From NCBI RefSeq assembly GCF_019059575.1, contig NW_024881503.1, forward strand, positions 496,001-560,000: 64,000 bases of DNA, in the 5' to 3' direction. Below are positions 21,244 through 33,317 of this stretch, one piece after another. Under the pieces are notes generated by a model that saw only the letters and a program-made list of their open reading frames with translations, was not told the origin of the DNA and made no database searches. A program made the position numbers and the translations under genes. Each line of letters opens with the position of its first letter. The first letter of the stretch is position 1. The DNA is from Amphibalanus amphitrite (taxonomy: Eukaryota; Arthropoda; Thecostraca; Balanomorpha; Balanidae).

Positions 21244-22406
21244 TTAACCTTCGCTGGGCTTTTTAGTTTTCTACATACACCCCGGCCGACGGGGAGGAGG
21301 GTGCGATTCCCCTTAGCTGTTTCGCCCCTGATGGAGTTAGAGCCTTGCGGAAAATACGAGCGTGTGCGCCGTTACAAGACGCAGCGATTGGTATCAGATT
21401 TTAAGGTTTCACATTAACCGGTGACTTCTGAGGTCAGGTTATTAAGGGGCCCAACGTACGGGCTCTTTTTTTTGTAAATAACTTCGCCAAAAATTATCGC
21501 AGAGCCGTGAATTTGGCATCATCGTGACCCAGGCGCGTAGAATGGTGTGCTTTTTATTTGGATGACGTCAACTCAGTAGCGGCGAAACACCTTCAAGTAA
21601 GGGGGACACTGCCGACTTTTGGTCTCATTCTTTCCATGCAACGCCCATAGGGCTAATGTTAAAATGCCCAAATCAAAGGGGGGCACGGTGCACCGGTGCC
21701 CTCCCCGTTCCGCCGCCTATGCGTCAACTTAAAGTGTTGACCTCGGATCAAGGTCAGGTCAGAGCTTCTCAGGTAACGATGTTGGTCGAAGTAGGTCATG
21801 TTGCATATCATTCGATTTGCAGGTCTTTCCAAGTCCGGTGGTGGCCTTCCCGACTCGCTAGATCCATTTGATCAGGAGTTAATGACGAAAAACTCATATG
21901 ATTTTAGTGACGTCATAAATGACGTCACGCAAGGTCCATTATGCAAAAGTGAGGCTTTGTACCTTGCAAGGAGTGCATGAAATCACGCTTCCTTGTGCTT
22001 GAGATAGTTTTAGATCACTCCCGGCGACAAAATAACAGTTTCCATATCCCCCCCCCCCCCCCATTGACTTACAGCGGTGAGATCACGTGACCAACCTGAC
22101 CTCAGGTGACCCTAAGGAAAAATCCGAGATATGAAACCTGTGAGACTTTTTTCATAATACTAGATTCTGTAAGTTATATCTCCCTACCAAAGCTCCTCCG
22201 GCACCGATGGTGTTGTGAAGTTGCCGATATTCATAGGACGATGCAGAGGTTTACTTCTAACTTATGACGTCTATCCGGATTGAATCATCGCCGGTATAGG
22301 TCAGGTTTGCCAATCGGCAAGTTTCGGCTTTCTATCACCGACGTGTTCCGAGCTATCGGGAAAAACTATGGGTAGGTGGGATGCCCCCCCCCCCGGCCGG
22401 CGGGGT
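21244..22406. mobile_element. TTAA element (copy H), first of three in tandem
   Basis: It begins with TTAA at 21244-21247. It carries GGCCGACGGGG inside the left end (after a spacer) and GGCCGGCGGGG at the right end. The interior has TGACCT blocks and two long C runs. The right TTAA has decayed to TTAC and abuts the next copy. Confidence 0.6.
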
Positions 22407-23600
22407 TACCCGCGCCCTGATGGGGGGGGGGGGCATTTTGGCCCCCTTGTGGTTTTTCTTAAATAGCGAGAAAACGGCGGGGCGCAGCGCCGCCAAATTT
22501 TGGGTATCTTACCGGGCATCAATTTGACACCTTCACACAAAATTTCAAGTCGCAGGTCACCTCAGGTCAAGAGTTATTGAGGTCAAACTGAGGTCATGTT
22601 CGAGCAAAAATGAGCAAAAAACATGACATCTTGAAACGCTCACCAATTCTACAGTTAACAAGCAATGTTAAAGTTCTTTATGTGGTTGTGTAGAGAAAAG
22701 ACGGCGCTATAAAACTGCTATCTCGGATTTTCGAACTTTTGGGATTTTGACCCCAAAAAATAAACAAATGATTTTTTTAGAAAAACTCAAAAAAAAATTC
22801 CAAAAATTTTCGAATTTCGAAAAACGGAATATATGTGATAGTCTCTGCGCTCTTCGATATACATACCAAATTTTAGATCGATACCTCTTTTTTTGGCCAA
22901 GTTACAGCGAAAAAACTGTTACAAATTGATGACGTCAAATTTTTGAACTCAATTTTTAGCAATTCTAGATCTCGTAGCGCAAAACGGAGACCACTATTGA
23001 ACTCCCCGTGACGAGCTGCATCGAATCGATACCCATTTTATGCAAATATATCAACTTTGAAATTTGACCTAATTTGACCTGACCTTGACCTGACCTTGAC
23101 CTGACCTTGACCAAAACGTGACCTAAGCTGGCCCTAAAGTCTGTCTGACCCACATAATCGCATTTGTCATGCAAAATGGACCATAAAACATGTATCACAC
23201 GACACTTTCATATTGTGACCCCCCCCCCCCCCCCCCCCAGTGACCTGACCTCTGTGACCTGACCTGGTATCAGTGACCTCAAATAGCAAAATATGTGTTT
23301 GAAGAACATTTCTCCATCGATGATTTTCAATGAAATGCATTTTACTCGATTTTACAACGCATTTCTTGAAATGCCTGTAAACGGTGAAAATTCGACTTAT
23401 GACCTGACCTGTGACGTCATCGGTTTGACCGAGGTCAATGACATTGGGTCACAAGGAAGTTCCCCGTTGGGGCTATCCAACACCGTTTACCGCTTGTCGC
23501 TATGTTGCGTGGTTCTCGAGATCTGAGGGGGGGGGGCAAAATGCCCCCCCCCATCAGACCGCGTTGCTCGGCAGACCCCATCTGGGCGCGGGGGGGGCCT
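22403..23600. mobile_element. TTAA element with G/C-run hairpins (copy I), second of three
   Basis: The left end CCCGCGCCCTGATGGGG has a right-end counterpart CCCCATCTGGGCGCGGG, preceded by an inner second copy starting CCCCATCAG. Here the duplicated terminus is on the right. The hairpins read GGGCATTTTGGCCC and GGGCAAAATGCCC. The interior is AT-rich and has runs of TGACCTGACCT at 23070-23113. Confidence 0.65.
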
Positions 23601-24703
23601 GCACTGGATTCTACGTGTATTGTGTAACACGCCCTACTGGGGGCTGTTAATAGCCCCCCCCCCTCCTAACTCCAAAACTACTGGCTGATTGTCAAAATTC
23701 AAACGGTGTCTGATAGCCCTGGAAAAACTGTCTAACGGAACCTGATTTCATTAACCTCGAGGTCACCGATGACGTCACAGTTCAGGTCAAACTAAAAATT
23801 ATTGTTTGGCTTGTTCACATTTTGGGCTCTGGCTGACGGCTTACAAGTCAGATCAGGCTCATTTTTGGTTTTCACACTCTTGAACAGATGCTTTAGACAC
23901 ACTGAGGGTATCAACTATCAAACTTGTACTCTGATTTTCAGGTCAGGGCCAGGTCACCCCAGGTCACGGAAATCTTATATCATACATCGGTCACGTGACA
24001 CACGTTTTATGGTCCATTTAGGTCATAGGACTCGAATTCTGTGTCGCTTATGTGCAATTCGAGGTCATTTTGAGTTGAATTTAGCTGAAGTCAGGTCACT
24101 TTTGGGTAAAAAAATGTCCTTTTTTCAACAAAAAGGCGTCTATCGGATGCAGCTTGAGCGTAGGAACACGATGGTGCCATGGTTATTGGTTATTGATAGG
24201 TATACGACGTCAAATACGTACTGAAAAACTATTTGAAAAAAAAAAATTTAAGTGTGAAAGGTTTTCAATAACATGTACCTATAACTTGGCTATTTTTGAA
24301 AATATCCGGCTAAAACTTGCTAGAGTATATTATGGGCATGTGTTGTATTGCATATATTCAGCTTTTTCACGAAAAGTCAAAAACTTTTGGGAAGAATATA
24401 AATTTTGAAATTTCATATAAATAATGATTGTAAATAGGATATGGCATAGAAACTGAGCTCTTGAGAGCGATTGCCGTAGTTAAATGTTTTGCGTCGAAAT
24501 CGGCCGAACATGACGTCACTCTGACGTCATTTCCGGCCGACCTATGGTAGGTAAGAAGTTCATATTTTGCCACAAGATGTCAAACTGATGCAGCCAAGGG
24601 TACTGAGAGTTTTGCGTCGATATGTCTAGCGGTTTAGAAGTTATTGCAGAAAAACGAGAGGGGGCTATGAAAAGCCCTCCTCCCCCAGTGGGACGCGGGT
24701 TAA
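23596..24703. mobile_element. TTAA element (copy J), third of three in tandem
   Basis: The right end is CCCCCAGTGGGACGCGGG-TTAA (24700-24703). The left inner terminal copy ACGCCCTACTGGGG is at about 23624. The hairpins have stem GGGCT/AGCCC at both ends. The interior matches copies I and D but is inverted relative to I (for example the block around CATAAAACATGT). Confidence 0.6.
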
Positions 24704-25589
24704 GCCTGGAACACATAGCTTATGCGTGCTAATTGCCTTTCGCTCCTCACATCGGAATGCATGGCATCAAGCACATATTTTCGCGCCTAACTCGTAGCTG
24801 ACGCGCCGTGAGCTGAGGGCAAAAAAAGATGCCAATGGGAGGAGATAAACACGATTTGCTCGCGTGAAAGCTGTGTTCCAGTTTTTATGTGGTCATTAGC
24901 GGCCATTTGTGGCCATTAGCATAGGGCCTTGGCCATTAACCTTTGGTGCCTTCAGAATGTCAAATAACATTGATTCATGTACCGTTTAAATGAGGACTTT
25001 AGCCTCACCTGACTGCGTTAAGTACGGTGTTTGTACCCGATGCCTGATGACCTCTCCCGTGTGAGTTGTGACCTTTCATGAAGGCATTGCAGCTTGCTAA
25101 GGGAATCGTCCTACATAGCAGAGCTATTCAAGGTGTTACCCGCAGTGTAGCTGGGGATGCCGGTTAAACTGGACTCGTATCGATATCATCTGCGATCGGT
25201 CGACTTTCCCTGAAACTGGAGCTCTCCGTCCCTCAATACCGAGCCAGGCACGCGCTGTAACAGCCCGTTATGTAATGTCTGAGTCAATTGTGAAATGAGG
25301 CAATATGGCGTCGCTCTATTGTGCACCTACGAGCCAGAGGCGATTGATAATTCGGCATAATATGTGATAGACGCTCATTAAGGCTCGGTTATTATTCAAT
25401 TTTATTTCTTATCTTTCTAACAATGACAATTGACATACATGTGCAGGCTATGGGATATATGTTTCAGTTTCTTCACATAAGTACTGGCCCAAATTATGTA
25501 GGCTGCACAGTGCAGAAGGAGTTGTGTTAATTTGTTAGTTACTAGCCAAAACTAGTCAAAATCAGTTGGAAATCGCAATTTTTCTTGAG
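24704..25589. other. Non-coding stretch
   Basis: I see no gene or repeat with recognisable ends. Confidence 0.35.
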
Positions 25590-26400
25590 AAAATGGGTTT
25601 CCGTGGCGTCGATACAACCCACTTAGGCCTCCCCCCGCCAAGGCGATGGTCCGATCGTAGCACATCGCGACAGAGGAGGGAGTCTTACCCCCCCCCCTCC
25701 CTCCTTGATTGGCTCGTAGCTAGGACGCACGCTGAATAAACGTCGTTCAAAAGGGATATGCTTCTGGCATTTTTTAGGTTGGGTCCCGTCCGTCAAATGC
25801 TTGGGATATGACATTTATTTTGCCACCATCTTGTTTCTCTTGTCGAGGCACGCTGAATGAACAATAAACCTTAACCTCAGGTCAAGGACATGGGAAAATG
25901 TCATGCTGCATATCACTCGTTCCATATTGATGACCTGAACACATTCCTGGTGATTTCATCACTCTACCACTACCATGTGAGTTTTCGATAATAACTTTTG
26001 ATGGAGACATGGACCATATCTGCATCAAAAGCTATTGTCGAAAAACTGCCGATGAGCTTTGATGACCTCACATGAGCTTTTGAGTGGCCATCGGCCATTA
26101 GCTGCATCCTGTCCATTGCATTGAGTAAAATGGTCATGTTCCTGCAAATATTTTGTGGCTTTGGCACCAGTTTGGTCAAAGCAGGAGGTTGGAATGAGAC
26201 TGCAGTTTTTTTTAGAGTTACTTTACTTGACCTGGTGCCCTGACCTTAGGTGACCTGTGGTAAAAAACAATGTTGGAAAATTTACACATGATAAGCTATA
26301 CCAAGTTCCGTGGCGTTGCGCATCGTGGTTTTCGTTTCACACGCAAAAAACTGACGGAAGTGGCCAAACCCCCCATCCACCTAGGGTGAAATTTAACATG
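25590..26400. mobile_element. Decayed TTAA-family element (copy K)
   Basis: C-run clusters lie at 25630-25710 and near 26370, with TGACCT blocks between. The right part, read in reverse, matches the left part of 49460-50600 (GGCCAC..., GTCAGTTTTT, AACTTGGTATAGCT). Neither end keeps a clear TTAA pair, so the limits are approximate. Confidence 0.45.
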
Positions 26401-27375
26401 TTATGTGTTCTGACCAAAGATTCCTATAGGCTCTGACCAATGACCAGCGACATCACCAGTGACAATTATGCCGGTTCGGCTTAGAATGTCTGAAACCGTT
26501 TCAGTTAAAATGGTCCCCTAGTTTCGAGTATCGTTCAGGGAGAGGTTGAAATAGTTATAGACTCCTCTACTAGGTAGGTCGCAAATTGTGACAGTTTCTT
26601 AGTTATGTTCAGCAGTCAGATAACGCCATCGTGCAAATGATGTACGGACCTAGATATGCTCCGGCCTGTGAACACTGCCCAAGCCATCTGATAAGAGCAC
26701 GCCGTAATCATCTTGGTACGCCTTTGAAGGAGTATATCCGGTTTTAGCCAGCGCGCTCAGAAAATCTGTTCTCGTGGCCTTGGTCGGCACTGGTTTTGCC
26801 ATACACGCTGTGCCATAAGCCGATTACGCCGTGGCCCGTGGCGGGCACCATGTCTTAGCCCGGGGCCGGCGGACGGGGTACGGTGCTGAGTGCACGCCGC
26901 TGATGATCTGATAACACCGGTCTCTGAAGGCTGAGAACACTCATATACCGTCCCCGCCGGGTGTAGATGAATGGCCAGAGTACTCAGATGTGTACCTGCG
27001 CGGTACGAATATCGATTTGGGATCATTTGGAAACCAAAACTTAACTAAATGCTTACCAAAACAGGGAAAGCATCAGCACGTGGACCGGGGTGGATATTGG
27101 GAAAGAACAATACCCGCTCCTACCAGTAAAAGGTGGACACCTTCGTTCCTCTGTATAAAATATAACAAAGTCCGCTACTCCGTCGGAGCAGAAAAATGCA
27201 CACATATGTATAATTGTATAGAGTTTGTGTTTTCTACAATGCTGAGACCGAAACAGACAGTAGACACTAAGTTCTCTGGGACAACGAGCCAACAACTGAA
27301 TTCACGGAGACAACGAGGCAACAACTAAAGCTTCGGCGCCCGTCGAGCTGGGACAGGGCCCGGGGGACATATTGA
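26401..27375. other. Non-coding stretch
   Basis: Nothing recognisable is present. A GC-rich patch lies at about 26810-26960 without a supported ORF. Confidence 0.35.
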
Positions 27376-27382
27376 TATGGGT

Positions 27383-27610
27383 TGGAAACGGGGACAGGTC
27401 ACAGGATGGCTAGAACGGGGAATAGGAAGGCTGGGACGGGGACAGGAGGGCTGGGACGGGGGCAGGCGGGCTGGGACGGGGGATACACGGGCTGGGACGG
27501 GGAGAGGAAGGCTGGGACGGGGAGAGGCGTGCTGGAACGGGGGACAGGAGGGCTGGGACGGGGGACAGGAGGGCTGGGACGATGGATAGCCGGGCTGGAA
27601 CGGGGGCGTG
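27383..27610. repeat. G-rich minisatellite (GGCTGGGACGGGG unit)
   Basis: About ten units of roughly 20 bases are built from GGCTGGGACGGGGACAGGAG. Each unit has several G runs on the plus strand, so G-quadruplex formation is plausible. The open frames across it (Gly/Trp/Arg repeats) are by-products of the repeat. Confidence 0.88.
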
Positions 27611-28264
27611 CCCCGGGACCGGAAGACGAGACAGCCAACTGAAGACCAACAGTATGGCGTGGGACCAATGGAGCTTGGATGGTCCCTTATAGAAAAAGCA
27701 TTATCCGCTTTTTTCTGCCCATCAGCAAAGGTGATAAATTGTTAGACCGAATTGCTCGGATGGCCACGGGTATCTGAGGTGAACAGAGGAGCAAAGAAAT
27801 TTAGAAATTGGCTGAAAAACAAGCCACCAATGTATCGGCAGTTATAATACATAGTTGGTCCGTCGCGCATTTTGAAATGCGTCAAAACCATTTCTTCGTT
27901 TTTGAAAACTGCATCAGCGTCGTAGAACGGAAAACAGATGCAACCATACCCACCTACAAACTGTGCACCCAATTCAAAACATGTTGGACTATCTTATTTG
28001 AAAATTAGTTACAAAATAAGTTGGATTTGAAATATCAAATACCAAATCAATGTTACTTTGGCACAAGTAAAAAAAGAAAATGTTTCTTTGACATCTCAAT
28101 CGCACAACCATTAAAGTCAACTTAAGAACCACTGACCGCATTTGAATACGAGTACATAACTAGGTAGAGGTGAACACAGGTGCTTACGGAGAAGACCCTG
28201 AAAAAAATCAGGCGCGACAATTGACCTAGATCGGCGTTGCCACACACATGTGAAGCTTAGCAGA

Positions 28265-28440
28265 AGTGTCCTCTGTTCAGACCGGTCTAAGCACTGAGGT
28301 CAGCCCAACCTGTTTCGATGGCGACTCAGGTTTGAACCTCGCTCCCGATTCTGGAGGCCACGAGCTACAGATGTGACTGCTGGGCCAGCTGGCAGCTGCT
28401 GCCAGCGCGGCGGCACGGTGAGAACAGTTGCTAACAAAAT
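28265..28440 (-). repeat. tRNA-derived SINE
   Basis: On the minus strand a perfect RNA polymerase III A box (TGGCCCAGCAG, 28387-28377) is followed 38 bases later by a perfect B box (GGTTCAAACC, 28338-28329). The spacing fits a tRNA-like promoter. The sequence past the B box (GACTCGCCATCG-like, then GGTTGGGCTGACC) is not tRNA-like and is the probable SINE body. No intact cloverleaf with anticodon is evident, so I do not call a functional tRNA. Confidence 0.55.
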
Positions 28441-28628
28441 AGGCCTTATGGAGAGACAAGGGCTTTTATTACTTTAGTGGGAGGCAAGGACTTTTAGAAG
28501 ACCCCACGTGAACAATGTTAAATGTTTTATTTAACAATATTGGTGGTATAGTCTCCTCGATACCCCTATTAGTGGCAAGGGATGTAATCCGCAACCACTT
28601 AAACGCCTCGAGACCTATTGGACCGGTT

Positions 28629-29816
28629 TTAACCCGCGCCGTGCTGGTGGCCTGAACTTTCCGCCGAGTGCTGGGGGGGGGGGGGCGTTTTCACGCCCCC
28701 CCCGTCTAACTCGGCTCCTGGGCCACGTAGCGACACGCGGTAAGCGGCAATCGAAAGAGCGTCAAAAATAAGGACGAAAACACTTCGGTCATTTTTTGGG
28801 TCAGGTCAAAGGTCAGGTCACCAGAGGTCACCAAAGGTAAAATGTTGACTATTTCAACATTTTGGAAACTGCCAACGGCTATCTCGGGAACCGATAGAGC
28901 TACAGCGCCGCGGAAAAGCGCATTCGATAGCCCTTTTACAGACCTTTCTGAGTAATGTTCTCAGATTTGACCTCAGGTCAACGGTTTAGCCTCCAGAGGG
29001 CAAAAACTCCAAAAATAGCCGTTTTTACGAAAAACGTTTTTTCGTCAATAACTTTTGACTCATGAGCGCCATGACATTACTTTTGCCAGCATCGTGTTCC
29101 TCTCATCGAGACGCGTCGAATGAACTATTCGTTGACCTTGAAAGGTCATTTTGAAAATTTGACCTCAGGTCAAGGTCATGACCTGACCGAAAAGGGTCAT
29201 GTTGCATATCAGTCGATCCGTATCGTCGAGCTGAACACATCTGACGTGTTTTCACCGCTCTAGCACGTCTCTATCAAAAGTTATAGCCAAACAACTGCTG
29301 GCGACCGTTCATGACCTGAGATGACCTCAGGGGCACACAGAGGGGTCACAGGTGCATTTTTCCTATTCAGTGTGTCATGTTTACCTATGAACCGATGTTT
29401 GAGAGCGTTTTGAACGATATTCGTCCAAAAGAGGCGCATTTCAATTTTCTCCCATTGACTTATAATGGAGAGGTCGCAAAATTGACCTGACCTTAGGTAA
29501 CAGATATCAAAAATCCGAGATATACATTTTATACATACTGTTACTCATATCAATCGCTGAAAGTTTCAAAGTGATCGTTCAGTCGGTGTAGCTATAGCGA
29601 GCCTTTGAACTTTTTCTGAGGTAAGGTCACTTGACGTGACCTGGTGACCTGACCTTGAACGGCCTAGGTCTGAAATTTTCACAACATGTGCGGAAATGAT
29701 GTAGGAACACCTGTACCAAAAACGGCGGCGCTGCGCGCCGCCGTTTTTGAGATATTCGCGAAAAACCTGAGGGGGGGGCGTAAAAACGCCCCCCCCCCCA
29801 GCACGGCGCGGGTTAA
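28629..29816. mobile_element. TTAA element with G/C-run hairpins (copy A)
   Basis: TTAA lies at 28629-28632 and 29813-29816. The end sequence CCCGCGCCGTGCTG has its exact complement on the right. The left terminus is duplicated (CGCGCCGTGCTGG, then CGCCGAGTGCTGG). The hairpins have stem GCGT/ACGC at both ends, with loops TTTC and AAAA. The interior carries many AGGTCA hexamers and is nearly collinear with copy B (43703-44907), including CGATAGCCCT, GGTCATGTTGCATATCAGTC and CAAAATTGACCTGACCTTAG. Confidence 0.87.
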
Positions 29817-31586
29817 AAATCAAAACGTCGATCGATAGCTTTCTTTTTGATCTACTACATAAATAAAATTTCCCAAATTCAATTAAGATTTGTACAAAGC
29901 TGGAAATACGGTGGCAGGTTCGATTGCATGCTTGTTCTATTACTTCTACAACGTTTGTTTATCAATTTTAAGCTCGCGAAGAATGTGTCAGATACGGGGG
30001 AGGGCTGGAGCAAATGTCAATCAAGAACAGGGTGCAAAGAAATCACTTCCACAATTATTCAATTAATTAAAATAAACAACACATGAATGCATTTGACTAT
30101 GAAAGTCATCAGAGGATAATATTTCCCAATGGCAATGCAAAAAAAAAACACATAGGCGGTGTCAGGGTGTTGAAAATGGGAAAGAGAATGTCTAACTTCA
30201 TACATATAATGATAGGTACGTACCTCAAGGACCTTCCTCATTGATGTAAAATGTAGGAGAGGGGATAAATTATAAAAATTGTTTACCTTCCTCCACCATA
30301 GGAGGCGTTTCCCGAGAAATGACAAGGGTGGTAAAATTGGTGTAACACTATATATAAAAGTGATATGTTCACAAGAGCGTTCTTGGCGACGAGAAAAGCA
30401 GCCAATATGCAACAAATACCTACAAGCGACAAATGCAGCAAGAATTTTGTGTTTTGCTCACCTATGTCCTAAGGCGTATCCAGGGGAGAAAATAGCCGCT
30501 TTCACGACAGTTATCTTGTTCACATTTGGTCACCTTTGGCGCAGATTAGTCAAATCAGGCATACAATTGTTTCCTAGTATGTTTCCGGCCTTGGTCGCAA
30601 TTTTTGCTTATATAACTGATTTTTCAGATTATCATACATTATTTCCGATTCAAATATTGAAATTAAATCACGATAGGAAGATATTTGTTGTAAAAGCGGC
30701 TTGGTTCGATTTGGCCAAGTTTGGTGAACGCGCCAAATAATCGGTCGTGAAAACGACTTATGCAGCAAGGTCAGTGGACTACTGCAAACATCAATGCATC
30801 AGCGATTGCCATTCATAGCATGCTTAATACACTCAAAAACGGCTTATAATCGCTACTTTTATTTTCGAGCAAGCAACTGATAATAACAGCTAAGAAGCAA
30901 TGCTGACAACAAAGTAATGCGACAAATCACTGGCATCACCTCGCAAAACAAACGCCTCATTACTTTCGAAATCCTCCCTACCCCCATACATGAGCTCACT
31001 TATGTGACACATTTATGTTTAATTTGTATCTCAATCATATATAATTTGTCTTCAGGAATATCTTGTCGGTAATGTATCCCACAGAACTGTTCCATATAAG
31101 AGGGAAATACCAAGAGCCACACAATCTACGTGTTCGCGTTGCCGTGAGATCTCGAATGCCTCTCAGAAAGTGGGCCTTGGGGCCGCCGGTTTTAGCTAGC
31201 ATTGGGCATGATATAGCATTTTTTCACAGTACGTATATAAACTTAGTAAATGTACAGGAAACGTCTGTAAGTTTCATGGACCCATATATGTATTTTTATT
31301 TTATTCGTTCTTTTATTTGTTGCTGCGATATCAGGAAATATGGGGAGGATAACAGGAACAGGAAATGCAGGGCGGATCCCTGCCGTAGCGGGTTTAGCAC
31401 TCGACTTGGACCAGCTGTATGACCCAAGCAGAGTGAATTCGCATATTAAATGCAATAAAAACATGAGAGCATATCGTGGACAATGATAAAAGAAATCAAT
31501 CCCGCCCGGCGACGGGCTGTTACCCAGGGCAACTGGCAATAAACTAAGCTGTGGCGGGGGCTGCGTTACCGTTCCTCGAGTCCACC
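29817..31586. other. Gene-free stretch upstream of the secreted-protein gene
   Basis: AT-rich DNA without supported exons. The last few hundred bases should hold the promoter of the gene at 31700. An arthropod-type initiator-like TCAGT sits at 31589-31593, but I found no convincing TATA box. Confidence 0.4.
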
Positions 31587-31699
31587 AGTCAGTGGGGCGG
31601 TCGGTGGCACGAGGTGCGGTGGTGCAGCACACCTCCCCGATAGCGGCCACGGACGGCAGGCGGTCGTCAGGAAACCAGTGGCCAGGCGAGGTGCTCAGA

Positions 31700-32683
31700 A
31701 TGGTCCGACTGGTATCTGTGGCACTCTGCCTCCTTGCCGTCTATCTGACGTATGCCAATGCATGCAGGGAAACCGTGCCATTGGGAGGCTACCTGGAACA
31801 GGATGTCATCACCACCATCGCGGCTCCGCGCCAGCGAGACGTCTCCGGGAGTACCTGCCACTGCTGTGCGCTCTGCTACAAGACGCGGGGCTGCGCCAGC
31901 CTCAGCGCCAACACCACGAATGGCGAGTGCCGACTGCACAGCACAGTCGCCGGATACGACACGCTGACTCCGGACAACAGCTGGAAGTACTTTGTGATGC
32001 CGGGCCGCTCACAGCACCACCAGTTCTGTCGGCAGGACTCGGACTGTCTGGTGAAGGGCGACTTCTGTCGGGGACGCGTCTGCACCAACCAGACCACCGT
32101 GACTTGCCGCACGATTGTCGAAACGTTCGGCGCTGGGACTCGTTTTGGAAGGTACCCGTCTTCTCACGGCTGGGCCAGCAGTACTCTCCTGACCTTACCA
32201 TGCTTTGTGAGAAACGGCCAGGGCTTCACACGTCTCTTCAGATACAATCAAAACAAAATAATAACGCGCGAAATGCTTGATTTCTTCAACCCCAATCCCG
32301 GTAGCAAGGAATCACATTCTTTGCTCCGCTTCTCTGATGCCATCATCCGATCGTCGTCGGAGCCCACTTACCAGGTACTGATGCGTCTGGACATGGGGCC
32401 CGAAGTGTTCTTCAGCGCCGTGCCTCGGGATCTCCCGCTGGTGGCTGACGAGCCACGCCGCGAGCCGTGGGGCACCCTGAAGTGCGGCAAGGTGGAGGCG
32501 CTCTGTTTGCTCTCTTCCATATCGCTGCCTTTCCGAGGAACTGGCGAAAACCTGCTGCTGGTCACGGCGGTGACCCAGGAGACGCCAGTTGACGGGGGGA
32601 CGGAGACCTTCTCGCTGGCCAGGATGGATGGCCGCCTGTTTGACAACCAGGTTGACAGATCCATCATCTTCGTCCGCGAGTAG
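31700..32683 (+). CDS. Secreted cysteine-rich protein with PAN-like and EB-like modules, intronless
   Basis: This is a 327-residue protein starting at the ATG that begins a clear signal peptide (MVRLVSVALCLLAVYLTYANA, cleavage expected before CRETV). An in-frame upstream ATG at 31592 would bury the signal peptide behind 36 residues, so 31700 is preferred. Residues about 22-100 resemble a PAN/apple domain (CHCCALCYKTRGCASLSA ... CRLHST ... WKYFV). Residues about 105-135 form a small cysteine module (CRQDSDC ... GDFCRGRVC) like EB or Dickkopf-type repeats. The C-terminal 190 residues have few cysteines and are not recognised. The coding sequence is GC-rich and has no visible introns. An AATAAA lies at 33188. 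The protein is probably extracellular, and its partner is unknown. An intronless copy could reflect retroposition, but no poly(A) tail is seen. Confidence 0.72.
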   Translation: MVRLVSVALCLLAVYLTYANACRETVPLGGYLEQDVITTIAAPRQRDVSGSTCHCCALCYKTRGCASLSANTTNGECRLHSTVAGYDTLTPDNSWKYFVMPGRSQHHQFCRQDSDCLVKGDFCRGRVCTNQTTVTCRTIVETFGAGTRFGRYPSSHGWASSTLLTLPCFVRNGQGFTRLFRYNQNKIITREMLDFFNPNPGSKESHSLLRFSDAIIRSSSEPTYQVLMRLDMGPEVFFSAVPRDLPLVADEPRREPWGTLKCGKVEALCLLSSISLPFRGTGENLLLVTAVTQETPVDGGTETFSLARMDGRLFDNQVDRSIIFVRE

Positions 32684-33317
32684 GACACCTACTGAATCGG
32701 CCGACAAGACTCCGGTAGTGCACTGATGATGTTTTGCTAGCACCTGCTAGAAAACACGCAACGCTAACTAACGCTAACTACGCTAACAACGCTAACTAAA
32801 GGTGTTTTCATCCAAGATTCAGCAATCCAGAACTGCATCGAAATATGACGTTACCTATTAAATCATTCACAAAGCTGTCGTAAGCACCTTAATATTGCAA
32901 GGTTTTCGTTAGTATAATCCAAGGTGGTTCGCCATCAAACTTTGTCTTGGAAAATTCGTCCTTTCGAGTGTTCCACAGGTTGTTCTAGAGCAAATACAAG
33001 CTTAAAGAGATCAAATGTTATGCATCCTTAAACGTCACCCGGTGATGAAGTTTTTCATAACGTGGATAGCCATGGGAAGGGGTTTTAGCTGATCATTTTT
33101 AGACGTACATACTCGGCACAACCACAGAATGGCGCTTAACTCTTTATCATTCATAACGATCCTACGACGATGTTTGTGCATTGGATGAATAAAAAAGAGG
33201 ATTCGAATTCAAAGGCGCCTGAAATTTACACACAGGTCACAAAGAAAACCACACGTGCATGCAAGCATACCTATGTACATTGTACATACGACCAACATAC
33301 ATGACCGCATTTCTAAA
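32684..33317 (+). other. 3' flank of the secreted-protein gene
   Basis: A short CTAACTAACG-type repeat lies at 32761-32800. A possible polyadenylation signal AATAAA is at 33188-33193, about 505 bases after the stop codon. Nothing else is recognised. Confidence 0.4.

Noticed and set aside
27377..27668. Gly/Trp/Arg- and Pro/Ser-rich ORFs
   Set aside because: They arise from the G-rich minisatellite.
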